A stretch of DNA of 64,000 nt from positions 310,001 through 374,000 of the forward strand of contig CAVOLQ010000007.1 in assembly GCA_963696875.1 (NCBI GenBank), written 5' to 3'. Position numbers and translations under genes: made by a program. This document shows, piece after piece, positions 17,811 through 27,049 of this stretch. The notes under the pieces were generated by a model, which made no database searches, was not told the origin of the DNA, and was given only the letters and a program-made list of their open reading frames with translations. Every line of letters begins with the position of its first letter. The first letter of the stretch is position 1. Source of the DNA: Albibacterium sp963696875 (GTDB taxonomy: Bacteria > Bacteroidota > Bacteroidia > Sphingobacteriales > Sphingobacteriaceae).

Positions 17811-18752
17811 ATGGCTATTCAATTCAATAAAAAGCAACAGCAAAAGTTAAGGATATTTGCAGTTAGCATTGTAGTTTCTTTTATTGCTTGGTGTGTCTTC
17901 GCTTTGTCAACCAACTATTTTTATGAGGTTGCAACTCCAGTTCAATATATCAATGCTCCAGAAAATAAGGCGTTCCATCCACTTCAGTCCGATACAGTAT
18001 CCTTACGAGTGGAAGGCACGGGATGGCAAATATTGTTCTCTAAATTAAGACTCCACCCTCAACACATAAAAGTGGATCTAAGTGGATTGAAAAATCGCAA
18101 TTGGGTGATGTTTTCTACCCAATTAGGATTTATAAACAGGCAATTCCCTGGAATACAAAGAATCATTAAAGTTTCTCCAGATACCCTTTACTTTGACTTT
18201 TCTAAGCAAACCGTCAAGAAAGTACCTGTACATTTGGTTTCTGACCTCAGTTTTAAAAAGCAATATCATGTAGTTGATAGTATAGAGCTAAAACCAAATT
18301 ATGTTACTGTTACGGGGCCATTGGAAGATTTGGCCAGTATTGATCGATGGGATACAGAACCCCTGGTTAGGAGAGATGTAGAAGCCAATATCGTCACTCG
18401 ATTGCCCTTGGCAAATAAAATGCAAGGCAATTTAAATGTGTATCCAGCAAATATAGAAGTGAAAATACCTGTAGGGGAGACGACAGAAAAGATTGTGGAA
18501 GTACCCATACGTATCGAGAACGCCAAGCGAGGTATGGCTACAACCTTGTTGCCAAGCAAAGTTACCTTGACAGTTAGTGTACCTTTAAAGTATTATTCTG
18601 AAATTACACGCGACTCATTTACAGCGGTAGTTAATCTTGATAATTCAATTTATAAGGCTACCAGTTTGCCTGTTATTCTTACGAAGAGTCCCGGATTTTG
18701 TACCGTTTTAAAAATTGAACCTCAAAATATTCACTATATCTTAAGAAGATAA
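17811..18752 (+). CDS. YbbR-like domain protein
   Basis: One N-terminal transmembrane helix (about residues 14-33) is followed by an extracytoplasmic region made of YbbR-type beta repeats (for example V-T-V-T-G-P and the homologous V-T-L-T-V-S-V-P-L segments). YbbR/CdaR proteins in Firmicutes regulate the diadenylate cyclase CdaA. No cyclase gene is adjacent here, so the role is unknown. The frame is open back to a TTG at 17769, but that lies in the terminator stem, so the ATG at 17811 is used (313 aa). It ends 4 bases before coaE. Confidence 0.85.
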   Translation: MAIQFNKKQQQKLRIFAVSIVVSFIAWCVFALSTNYFYEVATPVQYINAPENKAFHPLQSDTVSLRVEGTGWQILFSKLRLHPQHIKVDLSGLKNRNWVMFSTQLGFINRQFPGIQRIIKVSPDTLYFDFSKQTVKKVPVHLVSDLSFKKQYHVVDSIELKPNYVTVTGPLEDLASIDRWDTEPLVRRDVEANIVTRLPLANKMQGNLNVYPANIEVKIPVGETTEKIVEVPIRIENAKRGMATTLLPSKVTLTVSVPLKYYSEITRDSFTAVVNLDNSIYKATSLPVILTKSPGFCTVLKIEPQNIHYILRR

Positions 18753-18756
18753 TACC

Positions 18757-19338
18757 ATGTTGAAGATTGGAATAACCGGCGGAATAGGAAGCGGAAAAAC
18801 TACCGTATGCAGCGTTTTTGAAGCCTTGTCTATCCCGGTATTTAATGCGGATGAAGTGGCAAAAATGCTTATGGTTACCGATCATGATTTGATTAGCGAG
18901 ATAAAGGCAGAATTTGGTGAAAAGGCTTATTTCGACAACGGAGAATTAAATAGAAAGTTCCTTTCAGACATTGTATTCAATAATACCGAAGCTCTTAAAG
19001 CTTTAAACAGTTTAGTTCACCCAGCTGTCATTCGAGCATTTAGCGATTGGGCTGTAAAGCAGAATAGCAGGTATTGCCTTCATGAAGCTGCCATTCTTTT
19101 TGAAAGTGGGGCCTATAAATCTTGCGATCTATCTATTTTAGTATATGCTCCAGAAGATATAAGAATTCAGCGAGTATTAAAGCGTGATGGAATCAGCGAA
19201 CAGGAAGTTAAAGCTCGTATTGATAAGCAAATGCCTGAAGAAGAAAAACGGAAACTAGCTGACTTTGTTATTATTAATGATGAAAAAACCGCAATAATAC
19301 CACAGGTTTTGAAACTCCATTGCCAACTTATAAAATAA
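18757..19338 (+). CDS. coaE: Dephospho-CoA kinase
   Basis: CoaE phosphorylates the ribose 3'-hydroxyl of dephospho-CoA, the last step of CoA synthesis. The P-loop G-I-G-S-G-K-T-T is at residues 9-16, with D near residue 32 in F-N-A-D-E-V and the lid motif R-V-L-K-R-D-G. The 193-aa length is standard. It is translationally close to ybbR (4-base gap), and the next gene's ATG lies 6 bases past its stop. Confidence 0.95.
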   Translation: MLKIGITGGIGSGKTTVCSVFEALSIPVFNADEVAKMLMVTDHDLISEIKAEFGEKAYFDNGELNRKFLSDIVFNNTEALKALNSLVHPAVIRAFSDWAVKQNSRYCLHEAAILFESGAYKSCDLSILVYAPEDIRIQRVLKRDGISEQEVKARIDKQMPEEEKRKLADFVIINDEKTAIIPQVLKLHCQLIK

Positions 19339-19343
19339 GATTC

Positions 19344-20303
19344 ATGAATTCTATTCTCGCAGACTTTCTCGTATTAAATCGAGAAGGAATTTATTGTCGT
19401 TATGGTGATTTTTATTTGGATCCTCAGGACCCTGTAAAGGTTGCTTTAATTTCTCACGCCCATGGTGACCATGCAAAGCCTGGTAATCAATTAGTTTATT
19501 GTACTCCACCTACTGCTGCGATAATGAAATTACGCTACCATAATCAAAGTCTAGGAGATTTTGAAATTTTCGGCTATCATCATTCTTTCTATGTCCAGGG
19601 AATTAAAATCACTTTTATCTCAGCAGGTCATATCATAGGTTCGGCTCAGATTTTAATGGAGTATCAAGGAGTAAAATATTTATATACAGGAGACTATAAA
19701 ATTCAAAATGATCCTACTTGCGACCCTGTTACTTTTGTTGAAGCAGATGTGTTAATTACTGAAAGTACGTTTGCAAACCCTAGTATTAAACATCCCAATG
19801 CGGCCGATGAGATTTTGAAATTAAATGCTAGTCCCTATTCAGTGCTGTTAGGGGCTTATTCACTAGGGAAAGCGCAGCGAGTCAATCAACTTATTAATGA
19901 GCATTGTCCAGGCAGAACCGTATTGGTTCATCGTTCCATTTTTTCAATCCATAAAATATATGAGGAGTTTGGTGTCAATAATTTACTCTATCAACCTTAT
20001 GAACGAAGATTGATGAAAAGCAATAATGAAGGCTATGTCTATCTTGTTCCCCCTTTAGCTTTTGCCAGCTACGATAGAGGCAAGACGTTAATCAGAGCGT
20101 TCGCTTCGGGATGGGAACGTTTGCAGCAAGGAAACACAATTTCATTGTATATCTCTGACCATGTGGATTGGCAAGACATTCTTTATACAATAGAACAGGT
20201 CAAACCGCTAGAAATTTGGACGCTTCATGGAGACGGCCGTTATCTAAGAGAGCACTTTAAAGGACAAATTCCCGTTAAGGTATTGAATGAAAGTTCGATC
20301 TGA
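19344..20303 (+). CDS. MBL-fold exonuclease, ligase-associated/mRNA 3'-end processing factor-like
   Basis: This is a metallo-beta-lactamase/beta-CASP-type nuclease. The metal motif H-A-H-G-D-H is at about residues 40-45, with further ligands in S-A-G-H-I-I-G-S and Y-T-G-D-Y. It resembles the exonucleases that in many bacteria are encoded next to an ATP-dependent DNA ligase and an Lhr-like helicase. Neither partner is in this window. The family N-terminus (Y-C-R-Y-G-D-F-Y-L-D-P) follows the ATG at 19344. A longer frame from a TTG at 19320 would overlap coaE. Confidence 0.83.
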   Translation: MNSILADFLVLNREGIYCRYGDFYLDPQDPVKVALISHAHGDHAKPGNQLVYCTPPTAAIMKLRYHNQSLGDFEIFGYHHSFYVQGIKITFISAGHIIGSAQILMEYQGVKYLYTGDYKIQNDPTCDPVTFVEADVLITESTFANPSIKHPNAADEILKLNASPYSVLLGAYSLGKAQRVNQLINEHCPGRTVLVHRSIFSIHKIYEEFGVNNLLYQPYERRLMKSNNEGYVYLVPPLAFASYDRGKTLIRAFASGWERLQQGNTISLYISDHVDWQDILYTIEQVKPLEIWTLHGDGRYLREHFKGQIPVKVLNESSI

Positions 20304-20312
20304 CACCAATTA

Positions 20313-21017
20313 TTAATGAAATAGAAAATTTAATAAAGATACTCCGACCCCTAATAAAACGACTATCATTTTTTGTTGATTGAATCGATGATCTATAGTA
20401 GAAGATTCAAATAATATGGTTGTTGAAATATGAATAAATATTCCAATAACTACGGCCATCATTCGATCATAATATTGGGAAATATCCCCTATTGAACTCA
20501 TTTTAATTGTATTGCTTAACAAATGGCCTAAAGGAGACATGGAAGCAAAAATAAAAATCATAAGAATGAGTTTACTTTTCGAAATGGCGCTATTTAACAA
20601 TAAACTAGCTAAGGCAAAGGCTGCTGGAATGTGGTGTAGCGCAATGCCGAAAAGAAGTGGATTTTGATGACGGCCAGATAAAGGCATACCCTCTAAAAAC
20701 GCATGTAAACATAGGCTTATCATCACTCCTAAAGGAAAAATTCCTTGTGCGCCTACATGGTGCATATGGCCATGTTCCACGCCTTCAGAAAATTGTTCAA
20801 GGAGCAGTTGGAACAAAAAACCTCCTAAAACGAAAAGACCTATAGTATGGTTGTGAGTAGCATAAACATCCGGAATGAGATGCAATACAGTAATGGAAAA
20901 AAGATAGGCGCCACTAAAAGCGAGAATAAGCTTTAGTACCCGTATGTTATCTCTCTTAACAAAAAACACAGAAATGCCACCTAGAAATGCCGAAAAGAAT
21001 AGGACGCTTATAATCAT
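20313..21017 (-). CDS. ZIP family metal transporter
   Basis: A membrane protein of 234 residues with about eight hydrophobic helices. A short His-rich segment (E-H-G-H-M-H-H) near residue 100 and the ZIP signatures L-H-A-F-L-E-G-M and A-L-H-H-I-P-A-A provide the intramembrane metal ligands. ZIP proteins move zinc, iron or manganese into the cytosol. The frame is open to 21071, overlapping the PAP2 gene, but the ATG at 21017 leaves a 4-base gap and starts just before the first helix. Confidence 0.87.
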   Translation of the reverse strand: MIISVLFFSAFLGGISVFFVKRDNIRVLKLILAFSGAYLFSITVLHLIPDVYATHNHTIGLFVLGGFLFQLLLEQFSEGVEHGHMHHVGAQGIFPLGVMISLCLHAFLEGMPLSGRHQNPLLFGIALHHIPAAFALASLLLNSAISKSKLILMIFIFASMSPLGHLLSNTIKMSSIGDISQYYDRMMAVVIGIFIHISTTILFESSTIDHRFNQQKMIVVLLGVGVSLLNFLFH

Positions 21018-21021
21018 TCGC

Positions 21022-21591
21022 TTAAATTGGCTTATTGGGTTGGAAATATAAAAAAACCGTAGAGGTGACAAGCCCGATTATTCCACCTAAAATTGCCCCT
21101 GCTAGTATATCTATAGGATAATGTACGCCAACATAAATTTGTGCAAAACTTATTGATGCGGCCCACCCTAGGCTTAACCAGATAATTGGTTTCCATCGTT
21201 TGCGAAAAATAACTAAAAGAAATATTCCTAGAGCAAAGTGGTTTGTTGCATGGGAGGAGGGAAAGCTGTAGCCGCTTCCACAGCGAACACGTAATTTGAC
21301 CTGATCCTTAAACTCCACATCATTGCAAGGTCTTATACGCATAACTTCAGGTTTAATGACAGAAGCCGATATGGAATCAGCCAAAGCAAAAGTCAAAATA
21401 AAGAACACCAGCATTACGATTCCTTTCTTTTTATAATGCCGAATTAAAAAGATAATAAGAAAAAGATATAGAGGGGCCCAAGTATACGGATTTCGCAGAA
21501 TAGGCATTAGCCAATCGAAAAATAAATTAGAACCTACTTGATTAATGAATAGGAAAAGTTCTTGATCATAATGAATGAGTTGTTCGAGCAT
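21022..21591 (-). CDS. PAP2 family membrane phosphatase
   Basis: This is an integral membrane acid-phosphatase-like enzyme (189 aa) that acts on lipid phosphates such as undecaprenyl pyrophosphate or phosphatidylglycerophosphate. The three PAP2 motifs are present: K-P-E-V-M-R-I-R-P, F-P-S-S-H-A-T-N-H and G-V-H-Y-P-I-D-I-L-A-G. The substrate cannot be told from sequence. Its start overlaps the end of the upstream methyltransferase gene by 26 bases, so the two are probably translated together, followed by the ZIP gene. Confidence 0.9.
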   Translation of the reverse strand: MLEQLIHYDQELFLFINQVGSNLFFDWLMPILRNPYTWAPLYLFLIIFLIRHYKKKGIVMLVFFILTFALADSISASVIKPEVMRIRPCNDVEFKDQVKLRVRCGSGYSFPSSHATNHFALGIFLLVIFRKRWKPIIWLSLGWAASISFAQIYVGVHYPIDILAGAILGGIIGLVTSTVFLYFQPNKPI

Positions 21592-22321
21592 TTTCTTTTT
21601 GACAAATTAAAATTAATCTTGGAGAAACATTTTCATTAAAAGCATGAAAATTGTAATCTCCAAATTTATCAATAATTTTGAAATTACTCTCGTCCATCAT
21701 TTTGATAAAGTCATTTAATGTAAATGCAAATACTTTTTCATGGTAAATATGCTTCTTTCCTTCAACTACAAACTCAATTGCCTTCATTATTTTTCTATCC
21801 TTAAGCTCTTTTGTAATTGTAAAGGCAATGCCTTTCTCTTCTTTTACCTCAAAAGGGATTAACTCTTGAATAATTTTAACAGAATTGAAAAAATCAAGTA
21901 CGAATGTCCCGCCAGGCTTAAGAGAATCATTAAAGGCATTTAAAGCATTGACATGTTCCTGAAAAGTCTGAAAGTAGCCGAAACTGGTAAATAAATTAAA
22001 TGCATAATCAAAGGATTCATGTTGAAAGGGTTTCCGCATGTCGTGTCGAAAGAAATGCAGCTTTTCATTTTCATATCGCTTAGCATAGGTGATGCTTGCA
22101 GCAGATAGATCGATGCCGGTCGTTTGAAACCCTTTTTCACTCATGTGGCGAGCATGTCGTCCTTTTCCACAGGCAATATCCAAAAGCTTAGATCCTTCCT
22201 CAGGATGGAAACGCTCAAAAAGACGGTCGATAAATAGGGCGGCTTCTTCCGTATTGCGATTGTTATACAGAATATGATAATAACTTGTATCAAACCAGCT
22301 TTCAAACCATTCTACTTCCAT
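21566..22321 (-). CDS. Class I SAM-dependent methyltransferase
   Basis: The SAM-binding Rossmann motif I, L-L-D-I-A-C-G-K-G-R-H-A, is at about residues 43-54. Motif post-I T-G-I-D-L-S and a motif II region Y-A-F-N-L-F-T-S-F-G-Y follow. At 251 aa it is a complete small-molecule methyltransferase; its substrate is unknown. It is the first gene of a three-gene minus-strand unit with the PAP2 phosphatase and the ZIP transporter. Confidence 0.88.
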   Translation of the reverse strand: MEVEWFESWFDTSYYHILYNNRNTEEAALFIDRLFERFHPEEGSKLLDIACGKGRHARHMSEKGFQTTGIDLSAASITYAKRYENEKLHFFRHDMRKPFQHESFDYAFNLFTSFGYFQTFQEHVNALNAFNDSLKPGGTFVLDFFNSVKIIQELIPFEVKEEKGIAFTITKELKDRKIMKAIEFVVEGKKHIYHEKVFAFTLNDFIKMMDESNFKIIDKFGDYNFHAFNENVSPRLILICQKENARTTHSL

Positions 22322-22478
22322 TCTTTTTTTCTATTTATTAAGATCGCAAATATAGGTTTATCAATCGATTGCTTACCTCATAAAAGCGAATTGTGGACAA
22401 TAGTGTATGTTTTTATGACACAATCTTTATATATATCACTTCATATTGTCTATTTTTACGCTTTTAATAAAATACATT

Positions 22479-23864
22479 ATGACTTTAATAAAATCGATCT
22501 CAGGAATTAGAGGAACTATCGGTGGTCCTCCCAATGAAGGGCTAACACCAGTAGATATTGTAAAGTTCACAGCAGCTTTTGGCCGTTTAGTTCAACAAAA
22601 TACAGGAATTAGCAAAATAGTAATTGGAAGAGATGCGCGTATTTCTGGCGAGATGGTAAGAAACCTGGTCGTTGGAACTTTACAAAGTATAGGTATAGAT
22701 GTTGTTGATTTGGGTTTATCTACTACTCCTACGGTTGAGATTGCTGTTCCAGCAGAGAAGGCGGGCGGAGGTATCATTCTCACTGCCAGCCACAATCCTG
22801 CAGAATGGAACGCCCTTAAATTGATTAATGAGAAGGGTGAATTTATTAATGATGAGCAAGGGAAATTGGTTTTAGAAATTGCAGATAAACTTGATTTTGA
22901 TTTTGCTCAAGTATATGATCTTGGAAAAGTTGAGTTGGATGATACTTATTTGCAAAAACATATTGACCATATTTTAGAGCTGGAATTGGTAGACGTGGAG
23001 GCCATAAAGAAAGCAAATTTAACCATAGCGTTGGACGCAGTAAACTCATCGGGAGGTATCTTTGTGCCTGCCTTATTAAAAGCATTAGGAGTCAGTATTA
23101 TACATGAGATTTATTGTGAACCCAATGGAGATTTTCCACATAATCCGGAACCATTAGCAGAAAACCTACAGGATTTATCAAAATTGGTCGTTCAAAAGAA
23201 AGCTGATCTTGGGATAGCTGTCGATCCAGACGTCGATCGCTTATGTTTCGTAATGGAAAATGGTGAGATGTTTGGTGAAGAATACACTCTTGTTGCTGTT
23301 GCAGATTATATTTTACAACATACACCAGGGAATACTGTGTCAAATCTTTCATCCACACGTGCCCTAAAAGATGTTACTTTAAAGCGTGGTGGTGAATACT
23401 TTGCTGCGGCGGTAGGGGAAGTAAATGTCGTCAATAAAATGAAAGAGGTTAAAGCAGTTATTGGTGGTGAAGGAAACGGGGGAGTAATTTATCCAGCTAC
23501 ACATTATGGTCGTGATGCGCTGGTCGGAATAGCGCTTTTTTTGACCTACTTGGCAAACAAAAACCAGAAAATATCTGAGCTTCGCGCTTCTTACCCCGAA
23601 TACCACATGTCAAAAAACAAAATAACTTTACAGCCTGGCATGGATATCGATGCCATTCTCAAATCTGTTGAGGAAAGCTATCAAGAAGTGCCACATAGTA
23701 CGATCGACGGGTTGAAAATTGACTTTGAAGAAGAATGGGTTCATCTAAGAAAGTCAAATACTGAGCCTATTATTCGAATTTATACAGAAGCTTCGAGCCC
23801 AGAAAAAGCAAGTAACCTGGCCGTTAAGATTATGAATCACATAAATTCGTTGATTAATAACTAA
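22479..23864 (+). CDS. glmM: Phosphoglucosamine mutase (phosphohexomutase family)
   Basis: GlmM interconverts glucosamine-6-P and glucosamine-1-P for UDP-GlcNAc, peptidoglycan and lipid A synthesis. The phosphoserine loop T-A-S-H-N-P is at residues 102-107 (Ser104), the metal loop is D-P-D-V-D-R, the sugar loop is G-E-G-N-G-G and the phosphate loop is R-K-S-N-T-E-P-I-I-R. The ATG at 22479 gives the family N-terminus I-K-S-I-S-G-I-R-G-T. An earlier in-frame start at 22446 adds a non-conserved stretch. Phosphomannomutase activity cannot be excluded. Confidence 0.88.
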   Translation: MTLIKSISGIRGTIGGPPNEGLTPVDIVKFTAAFGRLVQQNTGISKIVIGRDARISGEMVRNLVVGTLQSIGIDVVDLGLSTTPTVEIAVPAEKAGGGIILTASHNPAEWNALKLINEKGEFINDEQGKLVLEIADKLDFDFAQVYDLGKVELDDTYLQKHIDHILELELVDVEAIKKANLTIALDAVNSSGGIFVPALLKALGVSIIHEIYCEPNGDFPHNPEPLAENLQDLSKLVVQKKADLGIAVDPDVDRLCFVMENGEMFGEEYTLVAVADYILQHTPGNTVSNLSSTRALKDVTLKRGGEYFAAAVGEVNVVNKMKEVKAVIGGEGNGGVIYPATHYGRDALVGIALFLTYLANKNQKISELRASYPEYHMSKNKITLQPGMDIDAILKSVEESYQEVPHSTIDGLKIDFEEEWVHLRKSNTEPIIRIYTEASSPEKASNLAVKIMNHINSLINN

Positions 23865-23917
23865 GCTTATTGCGATAATAAGACTGTATTTCCTGAATTA
23901 AATAGTAATTTTGCATT

Positions 23918-25054
23918 ATGAGAGTATATTTTGATAATGCCGCTACTACTGCAATTGATCCAGAAGTGATTCAGGAAATGTTGCATGTCATGCAAGAATA
24001 TTATGGTAACCCATCTTCTATTCACGCACATGGCCGTGAAGTTAGGACCATAATTGAGAAGGCTAGGCGAGCAGTGGCTAATTTTCTGCACGTTTCTCCT
24101 GCTGAAATTTTCTTTACATCGGGAGGGACAGAGGCCGATAATACAGCCATTCGTTGTGGAATAGTTGACAATGATATTACCCATGCCATCAGTTCCCCTC
24201 TCGAGCATCATGCCGTTTTGCATTGTCTTGAAGATCTTGAAAAAAATGGTAAGATAAAGCTGACATTATTAAATGTAGATAAAAAGGGAAATGTAGATTT
24301 ACAGCAACTTGAAGAGGTGTTAAAAGATTCCCCAAGAACCTTCGTCTCTTTAATGCACGCTAATAATGAAATAGGAACCTTATTGGATATTCAACGGGTT
24401 TCTGATATTTGCCAGAAATATAATGCTCTTTTTCATTGTGATACTGTACAAACTATTGGGCATTATGCATTTGATTTAAGTGAAATCCATATCGATTTTA
24501 TTACTTGTGCTGCGCATAAGTTACACGGACCTAAAGGAGTGGGCTTCTTATATATTAATCATAACATAAAGATTAAGCCTTTACTATTTGGTGGTGCTCA
24601 AGAGCGAAATATGAGGGGCGGGACAGAAAACGTTTATGGAATAGTGGGCTTAGCTAAAGCTTTAGAAATAGCACATGATAAAATGACAGACCATCAAAAT
24701 CATATACAGGATCTAAAGAGTTATATGATGCAGCAGGTTTCTGAACATATTCCCGGTAGTAGTTTTAATGGAGAAGTAGAACCAGAAAGGAGCTTATATA
24801 CCGTATTAAACGTGTGTTTGCCGGAGACGGACATGGGCGACATGTTATTGTTTAACTTAGATATTGGAGGCATTTCTGCTTCTGGAGGCAGTGCATGTAG
24901 TTCTGGTTCTAACATTGGCTCTCATGTATTGAGCGCTATTGGTGCTGAGGCAGACCGTCCTTCTATAAGGTTTTCTTTCAGTAAATATAATACCAAGGAA
25001 GAGGTGGATATAGTGGTAAGCAAGTTAAAAGAGTCCTACCTGCAGAAGGCCTAA
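23918..25054 (+). CDS. Cysteine desulfurase, NifS/IscS type (group I)
   Basis: A second PLP cysteine desulfurase, distinct from SufS. The PLP lysine is in C-A-A-H-K-L-H-G-P-K-G, and the catalytic cysteine sits in the long flexible loop S-G-G-S-A-C-S-S-G-S of group I enzymes. The length of 378 aa is normal. No IscU, MnmA or NifU gene is adjacent, so it could serve tRNA thiolation or Fe-S assembly. Its stop overlaps the stop of the convergent pseudouridine synthase gene by 4 bases. Confidence 0.92.
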   Translation: MRVYFDNAATTAIDPEVIQEMLHVMQEYYGNPSSIHAHGREVRTIIEKARRAVANFLHVSPAEIFFTSGGTEADNTAIRCGIVDNDITHAISSPLEHHAVLHCLEDLEKNGKIKLTLLNVDKKGNVDLQQLEEVLKDSPRTFVSLMHANNEIGTLLDIQRVSDICQKYNALFHCDTVQTIGHYAFDLSEIHIDFITCAAHKLHGPKGVGFLYINHNIKIKPLLFGGAQERNMRGGTENVYGIVGLAKALEIAHDKMTDHQNHIQDLKSYMMQQVSEHIPGSSFNGEVEPERSLYTVLNVCLPETDMGDMLLFNLDIGGISASGGSACSSGSNIGSHVLSAIGAEADRPSIRFSFSKYNTKEEVDIVVSKLKESYLQKA

Positions 25055-25998
25055 AATCTTTTTCTCCCCACCGGAGCGGAAGCTTTAGGTTTTGTCTTAA
25101 ATGACTTGGGTTTGGACTTTATAGATTTAGCACCTTGCTTTGTAGATGTTGATTTTACACCGGCTCTTCCACTATTAGTTGTTTTTTTAGCTGTAGTTTT
25201 TATTGAAGAGCTTTTTCTTTTAGAGCTCGGTTTTGTTTGACCTGAAGAAGGAGTATAGGGTTTGTCGCCAGCTTTCTTAAGCTTTTCGCTAGAAGAAGAT
25301 CGTTCTATTAAAGAAAAAATACCGGCTATTTCTTGTGGATCTAGATCTCTCCAATCTCCCAAAGGCAATCCTTTTAAGCGAATGTTCATGATCCGTACAC
25401 GTTCTAAACGGGTGACTTCATAGCCAAAATGCTCACTCATTCTACGTATTTGACGGTTCAAGCCCTGCACAAGGATGATCCTAAAAACGTACGGACTTTC
25501 TTGAGAAATTTTGCACTTCTTAGTTATTACACCTAAAATAGGTACCCCCCTGCTCATCCCTTCAAGAAAATCCTCAGTAATGACTTTATCTACGGTAACA
25601 AGATATTCCTTTTCGTGATTATTGCCAGCGCGCAGCATTTTATTGACAATATCGCCGTTATTGGTCATAAATATTAGCCCCTGCGAGTCTTTGTCTAACC
25701 GACCAATAGGGAATAAACGAGCGCTATGATTTACATGCTCCACGATATTCCCTTTCACATTCAATTCCGTGGTACAAGTGATTCCCACAGGCTTATTATA
25801 GGCTAATAGAATGAAATCTTCTGCAGTTTGAGCCTCGATTTCCTGGCCATTAACTTTTACTGTATCTTTAGGCGAAACCTTATCGCCAATAACCGCCCTT
25901 CGCCCATTAATAAATACCAGTCCTTTTTCAATGTATTGGTCAGCAACTCTTCTTGAGCATAAACCACTATCACTGATGTATTTATTTAAACGTAACAT
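25051..25998 (-). CDS. Pseudouridine synthase, RsuA/RluB/E/F family, with basic C-terminal tail
   Basis: It isomerises specific uridines in rRNA. An N-terminal S4 RNA-binding domain (L-N-K-Y-I-S-D-S-G-L-C-S-R-R) is followed by the catalytic domain with G-R-L-D-K-D-S-Q-G-L (catalytic Asp at about residue 100) and R-Q-I-R-R-M. The last 80 residues are a Lys/Ser/Thr-rich low-complexity tail, common in Bacteroidota RNA-binding proteins. The ATG at 25998 gives the S4 start. It overlaps the accD end by 17 bases. The closest match in E. coli terms is RluF/RluB. Confidence 0.9.
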   Translation of the reverse strand: MLRLNKYISDSGLCSRRVADQYIEKGLVFINGRRAVIGDKVSPKDTVKVNGQEIEAQTAEDFILLAYNKPVGITCTTELNVKGNIVEHVNHSARLFPIGRLDKDSQGLIFMTNNGDIVNKMLRAGNNHEKEYLVTVDKVITEDFLEGMSRGVPILGVITKKCKISQESPYVFRIILVQGLNRQIRRMSEHFGYEVTRLERVRIMNIRLKGLPLGDWRDLDPQEIAGIFSLIERSSSSEKLKKAGDKPYTPSSGQTKPSSKRKSSSIKTTAKKTTNSGRAGVKSTSTKQGAKSIKSKPKSFKTKPKASAPVGRKRF

Positions 25999-26845
25999 TT
26001 TGAGGAAATACAATATTTAAAAAGGTTGCAATCTTGTGTTTCATCTTTCTTCTGTCTTCGATGAAGTCTAAAAAACCATGTTCCAAAACAAATTCAGCCG
26101 TTTGAAAACCTTTTGGAAGATCTTTCTTGATTGTCTCCTTTATTACTCGTGGGCCTGCAAAACCTATCAGGGCACCAGGTTCGGCAATATTAATATCACC
26201 AAGCATAGCATAAGACGCCGTAACACCACCAGTGGTAGGGTCAGTCAAATAGGAAATATAAGGTATTTTTGCCTTGCTTAATAAAGCAAGTTTGGCAGAA
26301 GACTTAGCCATTTGCATCAGAGAAAACGCAGCTTCCATCATACGAGCGCCACCAGATTTCGAGATCAAGAGAAATGGAAGACGTTTTTCTATACAGTAAT
26401 CAATAGAGCGTGCAATTTTCTCACCTACTACAGAGCCCATCGAACCACCAATGAATGCAAAATCCATACAAGCAATAACAAGCTCTTGGCCCTCAATATT
26501 TCCATGAGCACAGCGAATGGCATCATTTAAACCGGTCTTTTTATAGGTCTCTTCTAATCTGTCAACATATTTTTTTGTGTCTTCGAAGTGGAGAGGATCG
26601 CCAGAACGTAGATTGGCAAAAAGCTCCGTGAACTTATTATCATCAAATAAAATTGAAAAATATTCTTTAGAGCCAATGCGCAAGTGATAGCTGCAGTATT
26701 GACAAACATAATCGTTTTCAATTTGTTCAGAAATTAAAAGAGGTTTCTTACAAGACGGACATTTGTTCCATAAACCATCAGGTGCTTCCTTTTTATTTTC
26801 CGTTGCGGTGCTAATTCCCGCTTTATTACGTTTAAACCAAGCCAT
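25982..26845 (-). CDS. accD: Acetyl-CoA carboxylase carboxyltransferase subunit beta
   Basis: AccD, with AccA, transfers carboxyl from biotin to acetyl-CoA to make malonyl-CoA. The N-terminal zinc ribbon has four cysteines (C-P-S-C and C-Q-Y-C, residues 29-55). The crotonase-fold core carries G-A-R-M-M-E-A-A and T-G-G-V-T-A-S-Y. The length of 287 aa is typical. It would supply malonyl units to fatty-acid synthesis, including the FAS-like operon at 54-60 kb. Confidence 0.95.
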   Translation of the reverse strand: MAWFKRNKAGISTATENKKEAPDGLWNKCPSCKKPLLISEQIENDYVCQYCSYHLRIGSKEYFSILFDDNKFTELFANLRSGDPLHFEDTKKYVDRLEETYKKTGLNDAIRCAHGNIEGQELVIACMDFAFIGGSMGSVVGEKIARSIDYCIEKRLPFLLISKSGGARMMEAAFSLMQMAKSSAKLALLSKAKIPYISYLTDPTTGGVTASYAMLGDINIAEPGALIGFAGPRVIKETIKKDLPKGFQTAEFVLEHGFLDFIEDRRKMKHKIATFLNIVFPQNVTFK

Positions 26846-27049
26846 TCAAATTTTTTAAGAAGATGCAAATTAACAAAAAAAAATAGACATCAGAGTCATA
26901 ATCTAATTTTAGAGCCTTCGTCTAATTTATTTAGCATAGAAAAAGGCAAACCTTACTAACCAATTTTGGCTATAAATGTTCGGTATTTATTAAAACCGTA
27001 AAATTTTCCTTAATTTCGTAAAAAAATATTAAATAATTATTGATCCCGT

